From Tamlana sp038148895 (GTDB taxonomy: Bacteria > Bacteroidota > Bacteroidia > Flavobacteriales > Flavobacteriaceae), in assembly GCA_038148895.1 (NCBI GenBank), contig JBBVGQ010000002.1: 64,000 bases of DNA. One strand, 5' to 3'. The notes beneath the pieces were generated by a model. The model searched no databases. It was not told where the DNA came from and worked only from the letters and a program-made list of their open reading frames with translations. Positions 1-9,392 of this stretch are shown piece after piece (within the stretch, counting starts at the first letter, position 1; every line of letters begins with the position of its first letter). Made by a program: the position numbers and the translations under genes.

Positions 1-233
1 AAGTGTTGATAAACCATTTCAGGGTAGACCAAGAGCTGAGCAATTCTTACACCCTTTGGAAAAAAATGGGTTCACCCCAAAATCCTTCACCAGAACAAAT
101 TCAAAGCCTTGAGAAAGCAGGGCATTTGCACTTATTTACATCCCCGGAGTGGAAAAATATAGGAAAGGGAAAAACAACGCTTGAAGTTGAATTGCCAAGA
201 CAAGCAATATCGTTAATTACGCTGAGCTATTAA
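1..233 (+). CDS. C-terminal end of a GH39-like beta-xylosidase (truncated by window start)
   Basis: The frame is open from the first base and ends at TAA 231-233, so only about 76 C-terminal residues are visible and the GTG at position 3 is unlikely to be the true start. The fragment reads FRVDQELSNSYTLWKKMGSP and ends ELPRQAISLITL. This matches what I know of the C-terminal beta-sandwich end of GH39 xylan 1,4-beta-xylosidases (R-I-D-x-x-x-S-N-a-y, then LPRQ-x-S-L). It lies 49 bp before a GH51 gene on the same strand, which fits an arabinoxylan-degrading operon. The catalytic domain is outside the window, so the family call is moderate. Confidence 0.6.
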   Translation, partial: VLINHFRVDQELSNSYTLWKKMGSPQNPSPEQIQSLEKAGHLHLFTSPEWKNIGKGKTTLEVELPRQAISLITLSY

Positions 234-282
234 TTCCTAGAATAGATAAACCAACTAAAACAATTAAACTAAAAAAATACCC

Positions 283-2313
283 ATGAAGAAATCAATTTTA
301 AAACATGTCATTTTAACCGCTACAGTTCTTGCTGCAGGTTTTTATGGTTGCAAAGATAATGCTGATAAATTAACTGCAGTCGATGAAAATAGTGCATCAA
401 ATGAAACAGCAAATTTGGTTGTCAATCTAGCTGATACTGGAATTAAAATTGAACCTACCATGTATGGGATTTTCTTCGAGGATATAAATTTTGCCGCCGA
501 TGGTGGTTTATACGCAGAAATGATTAAGAATCGTTCGTTCGAATTTACTTTGCCTAAAATGGGTTGGTTAGAGCCAAATAGTGACAGACATAAGTACAAC
601 AAGGGATCTGGTTTTTTAAGTCCGATGAAATATCCTGGCGAAACTACCAATCATAATTATGCCCGTGTTGAAGTTAAAGGCCCGGATTATGAATTGATTA
701 ATGAAGGATTCAGGGGTATGGGAATTAAAAAAGATGCCAAGTACAACCTTACTATAGATGCTAAAAAGGTGAGTGGAGACATCCAAAAAATCAACTTTCA
801 GTTTATAGCTGAAAATGGAGTAGAGGTTGGCAAAACATCAATAACGCCAGAAACTACTGGTTGGAAAAGCTACGAAGCGCAATTAACGGCTACAAATACG
901 GTGATGAAAGCAAAGCTTAAAATTACTTTTGAAGGCACCGGAACAATTGATTTAGATATGGTTTCGCTTTTTCCAGAAGATACTTGGAAAGGAAGAAAAA
1001 AAGGATTGCGTAAAGATATAGTTGAGTTGTTGGACGGATTAAATCCTGGATTTTTAAGATTTCCTGGTGGGTGCATAGTTGAGGGAAGAACCTTGGAAAG
1101 AAGGTATCAATGGAAAAAAACTGTTGGAGATATAGAAGATAGAGAGATTTTGGTAAACCGTTGGAATACGGAGTTTTCACACCGTTTAACACCAGATTAT
1201 TACCAAAGTTTCGGATTAGGTTTTTTTGAGTATTTCCAATTGTCTGAAGATTTAGGAGCAGAGCCTCTGCCAATTTTAAGCTGTGGTATAGCTTGCCAGT
1301 TTAATACAGGTGAGCTGGTGCCAATGGATCAATTAGACCCTTATGTTCAAGATGCTCTAGATTTAATTGAATTTGCTAATGGGAGCACCGCAACTACTTG
1401 GGGAAAATTACGTGCTGATATGGGGCATCCTGAACCGTTTAATTTGAAATATATTGGTATTGGCAATGAGCAATGGGGGCCTGCATTTATAGAGCGTTAT
1501 AAAGTTTTTCACAAAGCCATTAAGGCACAATATCCTGAAATCAAGATTGTATCGGGAAGTGGACCTTTTCCAGAAGGCGATTATTTTGAATATGGTTGGG
1601 AAGAACTCAAAAAACTAAATGTAGAGATTGTTGACGAACATTATTATAAACCACCAAGTTGGTTTAGAGAAAATGCAACCAGATATGATAGTTATGATAG
1701 AAAAGGGCCAAAAGTTTTTGCGGGTGAATATGCTGCGCAAAGTGTTGCCATTGCAAGTCCAGAGAACAAAAACAACTGGGAATGTGCATTGTCTGAAGCA
1801 GCATTTATGACAGGTTTAGAGCGTAATGCCGAGGTAGTTACGTTAACGTCTTATGCACCTTTAATGGCACATGCAGATGGCTGGCAATGGACGCCAGACA
1901 TGATTTGGTTCAATAATTTAAAATCTTATGGAACACCAAATTATTACGTTCAAAAGCTATATGGCAATAACCCTGGAACAGATTTATTGTCTATCACAGA
2001 AAATGAAAAACCTTTAACAGGACAACACAGTTTGTATGCTTCGGCTGTTAAAGATGCCCACACCAATGAGTTAATAATTAAAGTGGTAAATACAAGTGAT
2101 GGAAAACAAACTGTTGATATTTCTGCGATAGGTAGTAATTTTGCAGGAAGAGGAACTATAACAACCTTAAGACATGATGATTTATCTTCCGAAAATTCCT
2201 TCGATAACCCTCAGAATATAAATTTATATGATGTAGATTTTCAAGTTAAAGATGGAAAAATTGAACTAGAGCTTCAAAGTCAGTCCATGAATGTAATTAA
2301 AATTAAAATTTAA
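283..2313 (+). CDS. GH51 alpha-L-arabinofuranosidase, lipoprotein
   Basis: 676 residues. A lipoprotein signal peptide ends at AGFYGC with Cys23, so the enzyme is probably anchored in an envelope membrane. A carbohydrate-binding-like beta-sandwich comes at about residues 90-230. The (beta/alpha)8 barrel begins near the LRFPGGCIVEG motif typical of GH51. The acid/base glutamate is E396 in GIGNEQWGP and the nucleophile is E482 in VFAGEYAAQ. A C-terminal beta domain ends the protein. It removes terminal alpha-L-arabinofuranosyl residues from arabinan or arabinoxylan. Placed just upstream of araBDA, it supplies arabinose to that pathway. Length and motifs are normal for the family. I rate the family call high; substrate preference is not readable. 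Confidence 0.93.
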   Translation: MKKSILKHVILTATVLAAGFYGCKDNADKLTAVDENSASNETANLVVNLADTGIKIEPTMYGIFFEDINFAADGGLYAEMIKNRSFEFTLPKMGWLEPNSDRHKYNKGSGFLSPMKYPGETTNHNYARVEVKGPDYELINEGFRGMGIKKDAKYNLTIDAKKVSGDIQKINFQFIAENGVEVGKTSITPETTGWKSYEAQLTATNTVMKAKLKITFEGTGTIDLDMVSLFPEDTWKGRKKGLRKDIVELLDGLNPGFLRFPGGCIVEGRTLERRYQWKKTVGDIEDREILVNRWNTEFSHRLTPDYYQSFGLGFFEYFQLSEDLGAEPLPILSCGIACQFNTGELVPMDQLDPYVQDALDLIEFANGSTATTWGKLRADMGHPEPFNLKYIGIGNEQWGPAFIERYKVFHKAIKAQYPEIKIVSGSGPFPEGDYFEYGWEELKKLNVEIVDEHYYKPPSWFRENATRYDSYDRKGPKVFAGEYAAQSVAIASPENKNNWECALSEAAFMTGLERNAEVVTLTSYAPLMAHADGWQWTPDMIWFNNLKSYGTPNYYVQKLYGNNPGTDLLSITENEKPLTGQHSLYASAVKDAHTNELIIKVVNTSDGKQTVDISAIGSNFAGRGTITTLRHDDLSSENSFDNPQNINLYDVDFQVKDGKIELELQSQSMNVIKIKI

Positions 2314-2332
2314 AAGTGTAAATTTTACACTT
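2314..2332. promoter_or_regulatory. 19-bp palindrome, candidate arabinose operator
   Basis: AAGTGTAAATTTTACACTT has two perfect 9-bp arms around one central base. It begins directly after the GH51 stop codon and ends 15 bp before the TATATTTG box of the araB promoter, so it covers the -33 region. Such a position suits repression. The GntR regulator encoded at 11410 is the obvious candidate ligand-responsive protein, but that link is inference. Confidence 0.5.
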
Positions 2333-2347
2333 ATAAAAATAAATTAC

Positions 2348-2355
2348 TATATTTG
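2348..2355 (+). promoter_or_regulatory. Probable araB promoter -7 box (TATATTTG)
   Basis: TATATTTG matches the Bacteroidota sigma-70 -7 consensus TAnnTTTG and is followed by TACGC. It lies 111 bp before the araB ATG, leaving an untranslated leader of about 100 nt. No clear -33 TTTG is present; the palindrome at 2314-2332 occupies that region. Confidence 0.5.
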
Positions 2356-2466
2356 TACGCTTTAATTAATTACGAAATGCAACATCTTTTATAAAATTTG
2401 TTATCAAAGACTGATTTTGATAGAGATGATGCATGTGACCTTTGAAAACCAATTAAACTTAAACGC

Positions 2467-4140
2467 ATGAAAAAATACACAATAGGGATGGATTTCGGTT
2501 CAGATTCTGTACGGGCATTGCTGGTAGATACTGGTACCGGTGAAGAATTAGCTACCTCGGTTCATTACTATGCTAGATGGAAGGAAGGAAAATATTGTGA
2601 ACCTTCAAAGAATAAATTCAGACAGCACCCTTTAGATTATATCGAGGGGATAGAAAACACGATTAAATCTGTTTTAAGTGAGGTTGATGCAGATGTTGTA
2701 AACAATATTGTTGGAATTGGAATCGATACTACAGGCTCAACTCCAGTAGCTGTAGACAAAACAGGAACGCCTTTAGCCCTCTTAAATGGTTTTGAGGAAA
2801 ATCCAAATGCTATGTTTGTGCTTTGGAAAGACCACACAGGTATTAAGGAGGCTGATGAAATCAACGAACTTTGTAAAAAATGGGATATTGATTATTCACA
2901 ATACGAAGGTGGCATTTATTCTTCAGAATGGTTTTGGTCAAAAATACTGCATGTTTCAAGAGCAGATAAAAGCATTTTAGATGCTGCTTACTCTTGGGTA
3001 GAGCATTGTGATTGGGTACCATTTTTATTGACAGGAGGAACAGATATAACAGAAATGAAGCGTAGCCGCTGTGCTGCTGGACATAAAGCATTATGGCATG
3101 AATCTTTTGGTGGTTTGCCACCAAATGAGTTTTTTGTGGCCTTAGATCCTATTTTAGATGGATTGAAAGACAGATTATTCACAGAAACTTACACATCAGA
3201 TGTTTCTGCGGGTACCTTATCAGAAGAATGGGCAAATCGTTTAGGTTTACCTCAATCCGTTGTGGTAGCCGTTGGTGCTTTTGATGCGCACATGGGAGCT
3301 GTTGGTGTAAATATCGAGCCTTACTTTTTAACTAAAATTATGGGAACTTCCACTTGCGATATTTTGGTAGCACCAAAACAGCAAGAAGAACATTTGGTAA
3401 AAGGTATTTGCGGACAAGTAGATGGATCTGTGATTCCAGATATGTTAGGTCTTGAGGCTGGGCAATCTGCTTTCGGGGATATTTATGCTTGGTATAATCG
3501 TTTATTGGCTTGGCCAATTAAGGAACTTATTGGGAATTCAACGTTAATAGATGATGCAACTAAAGCAAAGTTAGTTGAAGAAGCTTTAGATAACTTAATC
3601 CCTAAATTAAGTGAAGCAGCAGCAAAAGAGCCCATTGGTGCTTCAGGTGAATTAGCATTAGATTGGATGAACGGAAGAAGAACTCCAGATGCCAATCAGA
3701 ATTTAAAAGGTGTTATTTCTGGAATAAATTTAGGAAGCACCTCGCCAAAAGTATTTAGGGCTTTGGTAGAATCTTCTTGTTTTGGTGCAAAGAAAATTGC
3801 AGATAGGTTTATCAGTGAAGGCATTCCAATCAAAGGCGTTATTGCTTTGGGAGGTATTGCAAAAAAATCATCGTTCATCATGCAAATGATGGCTGATGTA
3901 TTAAATATGCCTATAAAAGTTGTTAAATCTGAACAAGCTTGTGCTTTAGGTGCTGCAGTTTTTGGAGCCGTAGCAGCCAATAATTATAAAGATACTTTTG
4001 AAGCTATGGAAAATATGGCAAGCCCATTTGAAACGGTTTACGAACCAAACCAAGCAAATGTTCCTGTTTATCAAAAAGTATATGAGCGTTACAGTGAATT
4101 GGCTGTAACCATGGAAAATCACATTATGAAAAACTTATAA
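2467..4140 (+). CDS. araB: Ribulokinase
   Basis: 557 residues, the usual size for AraB. It phosphorylates L-ribulose with ATP to L-ribulose 5-phosphate. The FGGY-kinase fold is seen in the N-terminal phosphate loop MDFGSDSVRALLVD, the IGIGIDTTGSTPVAVD segment and the C-terminal actin-like ATPase signature ALGGIAKKSSFIMQMMADV followed by ACALGAAVFGA. The DDHT-type substrate segment reads LWKDHT. It is the first gene of araB-araD-araA-galM-symporter, with 1 bp to araD. A palindrome and promoter box lie in the 153-bp gap upstream. The assignment is firm because the neighbours complete the pathway. Confidence 0.96.
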   Translation: MKKYTIGMDFGSDSVRALLVDTGTGEELATSVHYYARWKEGKYCEPSKNKFRQHPLDYIEGIENTIKSVLSEVDADVVNNIVGIGIDTTGSTPVAVDKTGTPLALLNGFEENPNAMFVLWKDHTGIKEADEINELCKKWDIDYSQYEGGIYSSEWFWSKILHVSRADKSILDAAYSWVEHCDWVPFLLTGGTDITEMKRSRCAAGHKALWHESFGGLPPNEFFVALDPILDGLKDRLFTETYTSDVSAGTLSEEWANRLGLPQSVVVAVGAFDAHMGAVGVNIEPYFLTKIMGTSTCDILVAPKQQEEHLVKGICGQVDGSVIPDMLGLEAGQSAFGDIYAWYNRLLAWPIKELIGNSTLIDDATKAKLVEEALDNLIPKLSEAAAKEPIGASGELALDWMNGRRTPDANQNLKGVISGINLGSTSPKVFRALVESSCFGAKKIADRFISEGIPIKGVIALGGIAKKSSFIMQMMADVLNMPIKVVKSEQACALGAAVFGAVAANNYKDTFEAMENMASPFETVYEPNQANVPVYQKVYERYSELAVTMENHIMKNL

Positions 4141-4141
4141 G

Positions 4142-4840
4142 ATGAGTAAATATAAAGATTTAAAACAGGAATGCTACGAAGCAAATATGCAGCTAAATGA
4201 GCTTAATTTAGTGGTATATACTTTTGGAAATGTAAGTGCCGTTCATAGAAAAGATGGTGTTTTCGCCATTAAACCAAGCGGTGTTGCATACGAGGTGTTA
4301 AAACCAGAAGATATTGTTATCGTAGATTTTGATAATAATATTATTGAAGGTACTATGCGTCCTTCATCTGATACGAAAACGCATGCTTATCTTTATAAAA
4401 ATTGGAATGATATTGGCGGAATAGCCCACACACATGCTACTTATTCAGTAGCTTGGGCACAAGCGCAAATGGATATTCCAATTTTTGGAACCACGCATGC
4501 AGACCATTTAACTGCAGATATTCCATGTGCACCACCAATGCGCGACGATCTTATTGAAGGGAATTACGAACACAATACAGGCATACAGATTATTGATTGT
4601 TTTAATGAAAAAGGCATTTCTCATAAAGAAGTAGAAATGGTGCTTTTAGGCAATCATGGTCCTTTTGCTTGGGGTAAAAATGCTGCAAAAGCAGTTTATA
4701 ATAGCAAGGTGTTGGAAGTTGTTGCTGAGATGGCTTATCTAACCAGACAGATTAATCCTAACGCACCAAGACTTAAAGATTCATTAATAAAAAAGCATTA
4801 CGATCGTAAACACGGGGCAAACTCCTACTACGGTCAATAA
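4142..4840 (+). CDS. araD: L-ribulose-5-phosphate 4-epimerase
   Basis: 232 residues, full length for AraD. It is a class II aldolase-fold Zn enzyme converting L-ribulose 5-phosphate to D-xylulose 5-phosphate. Zn-binding histidines are visible in GGIAHTHATYSVAWAQ (near residues 95-97) and in LLGNHGPFAWG (near residue 171). The phosphate-binding GNVS and PSG motifs lie in the first 50 residues. The HADHLTADIPC segment is typical of AraD rather than fuculose aldolase. The start codon is 1 bp after the araB stop, so translation is probably coupled. Confidence 0.96.
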   Translation: MSKYKDLKQECYEANMQLNELNLVVYTFGNVSAVHRKDGVFAIKPSGVAYEVLKPEDIVIVDFDNNIIEGTMRPSSDTKTHAYLYKNWNDIGGIAHTHATYSVAWAQAQMDIPIFGTTHADHLTADIPCAPPMRDDLIEGNYEHNTGIQIIDCFNEKGISHKEVEMVLLGNHGPFAWGKNAAKAVYNSKVLEVVAEMAYLTRQINPNAPRLKDSLIKKHYDRKHGANSYYGQ

Positions 4841-4856
4841 TTAAACTATTCAAAAA

Positions 4857-6353
4857 ATGATAGACATTTCTAAAAAAGAAGTTTGGTTTATTACTGGAAG
4901 CCAAGATTTATACGGCCCAGAAACCTTAAAGCAAGTAGCTGAGAACTCAACCGTTATCGCAAAGGCGTTAAATGACTCTGCATTAATTCCGGTAAATGTT
5001 GTTTTTAAACCAACAGTAAAATCTTCAGATGAGATTTTTGAAACTTTAACAGCGGCAAATCAAGAAAAAAATTGCATCGGTATCATTACCTGGATGCATA
5101 CATTTTCGCCTGCCAAGATGTGGATTAGAGGTTTAACAGCTCTTCAAAAACCAATGTGTCATTTGCATACACAATTCAACAGAGACATCCCTTGGGGAAC
5201 GATTGATATGGATTTTATGAACTTGAACCAAGCAGCTCACGGTGACCGTGAGTTTGGGTTTATGGTAAGCCGTTTACGTAAAAACAGAAAAGTAGTTGTT
5301 GGGCATTGGACGTCTGAAAAAGTTCAAAAACAAATAGGTGATTGGACTCGTGTTGCAGCTGGTTGGGATGATTGGCAAGGAGCAAAATTTGCTCGTTTTG
5401 GTGACAACATGCGTTTTGTGGCCGTAACCGATGGTGATAAAGTTGAAGCTGAAACTAAGTTTGGTTTTTCAGTTAATACTTATGGTATTGGTGATTTGGT
5501 GGCAGTGATTAATGCCGTTTCAGATGAAGCCGTAAATAAGTTGGTTAAAGAATATGAAGCTTCTTATAAAATGGCAGACTCACTTCTTGAAGGCGGAAAG
5601 AATAGACAATCGTTAATCGATGCAGCCCGTATAGAATTAGGTCTAGAGAAATTCTTAGTAGATGGCGGATTTAAAGGCTTTAGTGATACGTTTGAAGACT
5701 TGCATGGCATGAAGCAATTACCAGGTATTGCCGTACAGCGTTTGATGCAAAAAGGATATGGTTTTGCTGGTGAAGGAGACTGGAAAACAGCTGCATTAAC
5801 CCGTGCTATGAAAGTTATGGGTTCAGGTTTGGCAGGTGGTAACGCCTTTATGGAAGATTACACGTATCATTTAGACCCATCAGCACCTAGAGTTTTAGGG
5901 TCGCACATGTTGGAGGTAGATCCTGTATTGGCGGCAGATAAACCATCGTGCGAAATCCATCCACTTGGAATTGGAGGAAAGGAAGACCCAGTGCGTTTAG
6001 TGTTTAACGGTAAGGCAGGAAATTCCCTAAATGCCGCTTTAATGGATTTTGGTAACCGTTTTAGATTATTGATTAACAAAACAGTTGGAGAGGAAGTTAA
6101 GCAAGCTTTGCCTAAATTGCCAGTTGCTAGAGTCATGTGGAAGCCACTTCCAGATTTTGAAACTGCTTGTACAGCTTGGATCTTAGGTGGTGGTGCACAT
6201 CACACTTGCTATAGCGAAAACATCACTGTGGAACAATTGGAGGACTTTGCTGAAATGGCTGGAATAGAAGCTTTGGTAATTGATGAAAACACCACAATCA
6301 GAGATTTCAAGAACACAATAAAAGCCAACGAAGCATACTATATGTTCAAATAG
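4857..6353 (+). CDS. araA: L-arabinose isomerase
   Basis: 498 residues, matching AraA. It converts L-arabinose to L-ribulose in the cytoplasm and needs Mn2+. Recognisable family segments are WFITGSQDLYGPETL at the N-terminus, the TWMHTFSPAKMWI block, the metal-site glutamate regions GYGFAGEGDWKTAAL and FMEDYTYHL, LGSHMLEV with its ligand histidine, and the C-terminal GGGAHHTCYS. It follows araD by 16 bp in the araB-araD-araA order. Confidence 0.97.
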   Translation: MIDISKKEVWFITGSQDLYGPETLKQVAENSTVIAKALNDSALIPVNVVFKPTVKSSDEIFETLTAANQEKNCIGIITWMHTFSPAKMWIRGLTALQKPMCHLHTQFNRDIPWGTIDMDFMNLNQAAHGDREFGFMVSRLRKNRKVVVGHWTSEKVQKQIGDWTRVAAGWDDWQGAKFARFGDNMRFVAVTDGDKVEAETKFGFSVNTYGIGDLVAVINAVSDEAVNKLVKEYEASYKMADSLLEGGKNRQSLIDAARIELGLEKFLVDGGFKGFSDTFEDLHGMKQLPGIAVQRLMQKGYGFAGEGDWKTAALTRAMKVMGSGLAGGNAFMEDYTYHLDPSAPRVLGSHMLEVDPVLAADKPSCEIHPLGIGGKEDPVRLVFNGKAGNSLNAALMDFGNRFRLLINKTVGEEVKQALPKLPVARVMWKPLPDFETACTAWILGGGAHHTCYSENITVEQLEDFAEMAGIEALVIDENTTIRDFKNTIKANEAYYMFK

Positions 6354-6381
6354 TTAATAACTTACTAAACTAAAGATTATT

Positions 6382-7566
6382 ATGAGAGTTTTTAAACGTT
6401 CCTTTTTTTATATTTTGCTTACCGTTTTGGTGGCTTCAAATATTCAATGTAAGAACAACAAACAAGAAAAACCTGCAGAAAACATGGAAGTTTCAGATGA
6501 AAATAAAGCAACGATAACCAAGTCTGATTACGGAATTATGCCAGATAGCACGACTGTTGAACAGTACGTTCTTAAAAATGCAAATGGTGTTGAAATGAAT
6601 GTCATTACTTTTGGGGGAAGAATAACCTCTTTAAAGGTGCCAAATAAAAATGGCGAATTCGAAAATGTGGTTCTAGGCTTTGATAATTTAGATGATTATT
6701 TAAAGGACAATCCGTTTTTTGGTGCGTTGATAGGACGTTTTGGAAACCGAATTGCCAAAGGAAAATTCACTTTAAATGGTGAAGAGTACACTCTAGCCAC
6801 CAATAATGGAGAAAACCATTTGCATGGAGGTGTAGACGGTTATGATCGTGTGGTTTGGACTGCAGAGCCTATAGAAGATGATAAAAACCCAGGGCTAAAG
6901 TTGACTTACTTGAGTAAAGATGGTGAAGAAGGGTACCCTGGTAATTTAAATATTACCGTAGTATACACGGTAACCGATGATAACACTTTGGAGGTTGATT
7001 ATGAAGCCACAACAGATAAAGCTACAGTTATTAACTTAACGCAGCATGCTTATTTTAACTTAACTGGAGATTTCAGCAAAGATATTTTAGACCATGAAGT
7101 GGTTATTAATGCCGATGCATTCTTGCCTGTAGATGCTACATTGATTCCTACTGGTGAAATTAGAAAAGTTGAAGGTACACCGTTCGATTTTACAACTGCA
7201 AAAACGGTTGGAAAAGAAATTAACGCAGATAATGAGCAACTAAAACTTGGTGGAGGTTATGACCATTGTTGGGTGTTGAACGGAGATAAAGGAACTTTAA
7301 GAATGGCTGCTTCGGCTTACGATAAAGGCAGTGGACGTTTGATGGAAATTTTTTCAACAGAGCCTGGCATACAATTCTATACAGGAAATTTTCTTGACGG
7401 TACGTTGCCAATGCCTAACGGAGGAACCTATGCGCACAGAACAGGCTTTTGTTTAGAGACACAGCACTACCCAGATTCACCTAACCAAAAGAATTTTCCA
7501 TCCGTGGTTTTAAACCCAGGTGAAACATATAAAACAAAAACAACTTTTAACTTTTTAACTAAATAA
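6382..7566 (+). CDS. galM: Aldose 1-epimerase (mutarotase), lipoprotein
   Basis: 394 residues. A lipoprotein signal ends at SNIQC (Cys23), so unlike cytosolic GalM this one is exported. It interconverts alpha and beta anomers of aldoses. Family motifs are GRFGNRIAKGKF, NHLHGGVDGYDRVVW with the substrate histidine, TQHAYFNL with the catalytic histidine, GGYDHCWVL, and FCLETQHYPDSPN with the catalytic glutamate. It sits between araA and a Na+/solute symporter (8 bp). It therefore probably equilibrates arabinose or another pentose in the periplasm before uptake. Confidence 0.93.
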   Translation: MRVFKRSFFYILLTVLVASNIQCKNNKQEKPAENMEVSDENKATITKSDYGIMPDSTTVEQYVLKNANGVEMNVITFGGRITSLKVPNKNGEFENVVLGFDNLDDYLKDNPFFGALIGRFGNRIAKGKFTLNGEEYTLATNNGENHLHGGVDGYDRVVWTAEPIEDDKNPGLKLTYLSKDGEEGYPGNLNITVVYTVTDDNTLEVDYEATTDKATVINLTQHAYFNLTGDFSKDILDHEVVINADAFLPVDATLIPTGEIRKVEGTPFDFTTAKTVGKEINADNEQLKLGGGYDHCWVLNGDKGTLRMAASAYDKGSGRLMEIFSTEPGIQFYTGNFLDGTLPMPNGGTYAHRTGFCLETQHYPDSPNQKNFPSVVLNPGETYKTKTTFNFLTK

Positions 7567-7573
7567 TAAACAT

Positions 7574-9280
7574 ATGCAACAAGGATTGGGTAATTTAGAC
7601 TGGATAGTAATTGCCGTATTTGGTGTTTTACTTATTGGAATTATCGTTTGGGTAGTTCGACAAAAACAAGAAGATTCTGCAGATTACTTTCTAGGAGGAA
7701 GAGATGCGTCATGGATAGCCATTGGGGCATCTATTTTTGCTTCTAATATCGGTTCAGAACATTTAATAGGATTGGCTGGAGCTGGAGCTTCGAGTGGAAT
7801 GGCCATGGCCCACTGGGAAATTCAAGGATGGATGATTTTAATTCTGGGCTGGGTTTTCGTTCCATTTTACACACGTAGTATGGTTTATACCATGCCGGAG
7901 TTTTTAGAACGTAGGTACAATCCTCAGTCAAGAACTATTTTATCAGTTATTTCATTAATAAGTTACGTTTTAACTAAAGTGGCAGTAACTGTTTATGCAG
8001 GAGGCTTGGTATTTCAACAAGTGTTTGGTATTGAAACACTTTGGGGTATCGATTTCTTTTGGATAGCTGCCATTGGTCTTGTTGTGATTACAGCATTATA
8101 CACCATTTTTGGTGGAATGAAATCAGTACTTTATACTTCTGTACTGCAAACACCTATTTTACTTTTAGGTTCATTGATTATAGTAGTTTTAGGGCTTAAA
8201 GAACTTGGTGGTTGGGATCAAATGATTGCAATTACTGATGCTGTTGTTGTTAATGATTACGGCGATAGTATGACAAACCTTATAAGAAGCAATAACGATC
8301 CAGATTTTCCTTGGTTAGGAGCCTTATTAGGGTCTGCAATCATTGGTTTTTGGTATTGGTGTACAGACCAGTATATTGTACAAAGAGTGTTATCTGGTAA
8401 AAACCTTAAAGAATCAAGAAGAGGAACAATATTTGGTGCTTATTTAAAACTTCTACCAGTATTTTTATTCTTAATTCCAGGGATGATTGCCTTTGCAATC
8501 CATCAACAAAACATTGCCGATGGTGGAGCAGGATTCTTGCCATTTTTAGATAATGGTGTTGCCAATGCAGATGCGGCTTTCCCAACTATGGTGGCTAAAT
8601 TGCTGCCTGCTGGTGTAAAAGGATTGGTGGTATGTGGAATCTTAGCGGCATTGATGAGTTCTTTGGCATCATTGTTTAACTCTTCTGCTATGTTATTTAC
8701 TATTGATTTTTACAAGAAAATCAGACCAAGTACTTCTGAAAGAAACTTGGTTAGAATAGGTCAAATGGCAACTTTGGTAATCGTTATTTTGGGAATACTT
8801 TGGATTCCTATTATGCGTAGTGTTGGTGATGTTCTTTATACTTATTTACAAGATGTTCAATCTGTTTTGGCACCTGGTATTGCTGCTGCATTTTTATTGG
8901 GTATTGCATGGAAAAGAACCTCGGCACTTGGAGGTATGTGGGGACTTATCTCCGGTTTAATAGTCGGTCTAACAAGGTTAGGGGCAAAAATCTATTATAC
9001 TAGTACTCCAGATGCGGCAGATTCAACCTTTAAGTATTTGTTCTATGATCTAAACTGGCTATTCTTCTGTGGTTGGATGTTCTTGTTCTGTGTTATTGTG
9101 GTTGTAGCAGTAAGTTTATCAACTGCGGCACCATCTGCAGAAAAGATAAAGGGATTGGTGTTTGGTACTGCTAGTGAAGAACAAATAGCTGAAAATCGCG
9201 CAAGCTGGAATTATTGGGATGTTATCCACACGGTAATTATACTTACATTTACTGGAGCATTTTATTGGTATTTCTGGTAG
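7574..9280 (+). CDS. Sodium/solute symporter (SSS family), probable arabinose transporter
   Basis: 568 residues with 13-14 hydrophobic helices. It begins LDWIVIAVFGVLLIGI and includes the SSS signatures ADYFLGGRDASWIAIGAS, SNIGSEHLIGLAGAGAS and YWCTDQYIVQRVLSGKNLKE. The SSLASLFNSSAMLFTIDFYKK block corresponds to the Na+-site helix of the SGLT group. It is the last gene of the ara operon (8 bp after galM) and is followed by a clear terminator. The context argues for Na+-driven uptake of L-arabinose, but the substrate cannot be read from sequence. It is a paralogue of the symporter at 9633. Confidence 0.88.
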   Translation: MQQGLGNLDWIVIAVFGVLLIGIIVWVVRQKQEDSADYFLGGRDASWIAIGASIFASNIGSEHLIGLAGAGASSGMAMAHWEIQGWMILILGWVFVPFYTRSMVYTMPEFLERRYNPQSRTILSVISLISYVLTKVAVTVYAGGLVFQQVFGIETLWGIDFFWIAAIGLVVITALYTIFGGMKSVLYTSVLQTPILLLGSLIIVVLGLKELGGWDQMIAITDAVVVNDYGDSMTNLIRSNNDPDFPWLGALLGSAIIGFWYWCTDQYIVQRVLSGKNLKESRRGTIFGAYLKLLPVFLFLIPGMIAFAIHQQNIADGGAGFLPFLDNGVANADAAFPTMVAKLLPAGVKGLVVCGILAALMSSLASLFNSSAMLFTIDFYKKIRPSTSERNLVRIGQMATLVIVILGILWIPIMRSVGDVLYTYLQDVQSVLAPGIAAAFLLGIAWKRTSALGGMWGLISGLIVGLTRLGAKIYYTSTPDAADSTFKYLFYDLNWLFFCGWMFLFCVIVVVAVSLSTAAPSAEKIKGLVFGTASEEQIAENRASWNYWDVIHTVIILTFTGAFYWYFW

Positions 9281-9295
9281 ACAAACTATAATCTT

Positions 9296-9328
9296 AAAAA
9301 AAAGGAGGTGTTAACGCCTCCTTTTTTT
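9296..9328 (+). terminator. Rho-independent terminator of the ara operon
   Basis: An A-flanked inverted repeat, AAAGGAGG-TGTTAACG-CCTCCTTT, ends in seven T residues. It starts 16 bp after the stop codon of the symporter at 7574. Confidence 0.85.
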
Positions 9329-9392
9329 ATTTAAAAACAAGTAGAAGTATTAACAACTTTTTTAAATACATCTATTCAAATTAAATTGAGAT

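Noticed and set aside
3..233. A complete 76-residue gene starting at GTG 3
   Set aside because: The protein reads as the C-terminal tail of a GH39-like enzyme and the frame is open to the window edge, so it is a fragment.
923..1273. 116-residue minus-strand frame inside the GH51 gene
   Set aside because: It is covered by a gene with clear catalytic motifs; composition is that of a shadow frame.
2314..2332. Palindrome as a terminator of the GH51 gene
   Set aside because: The arms are AT-rich with a one-base centre, so it cannot form a normal hairpin loop, and no T-run follows. An operator fits better.
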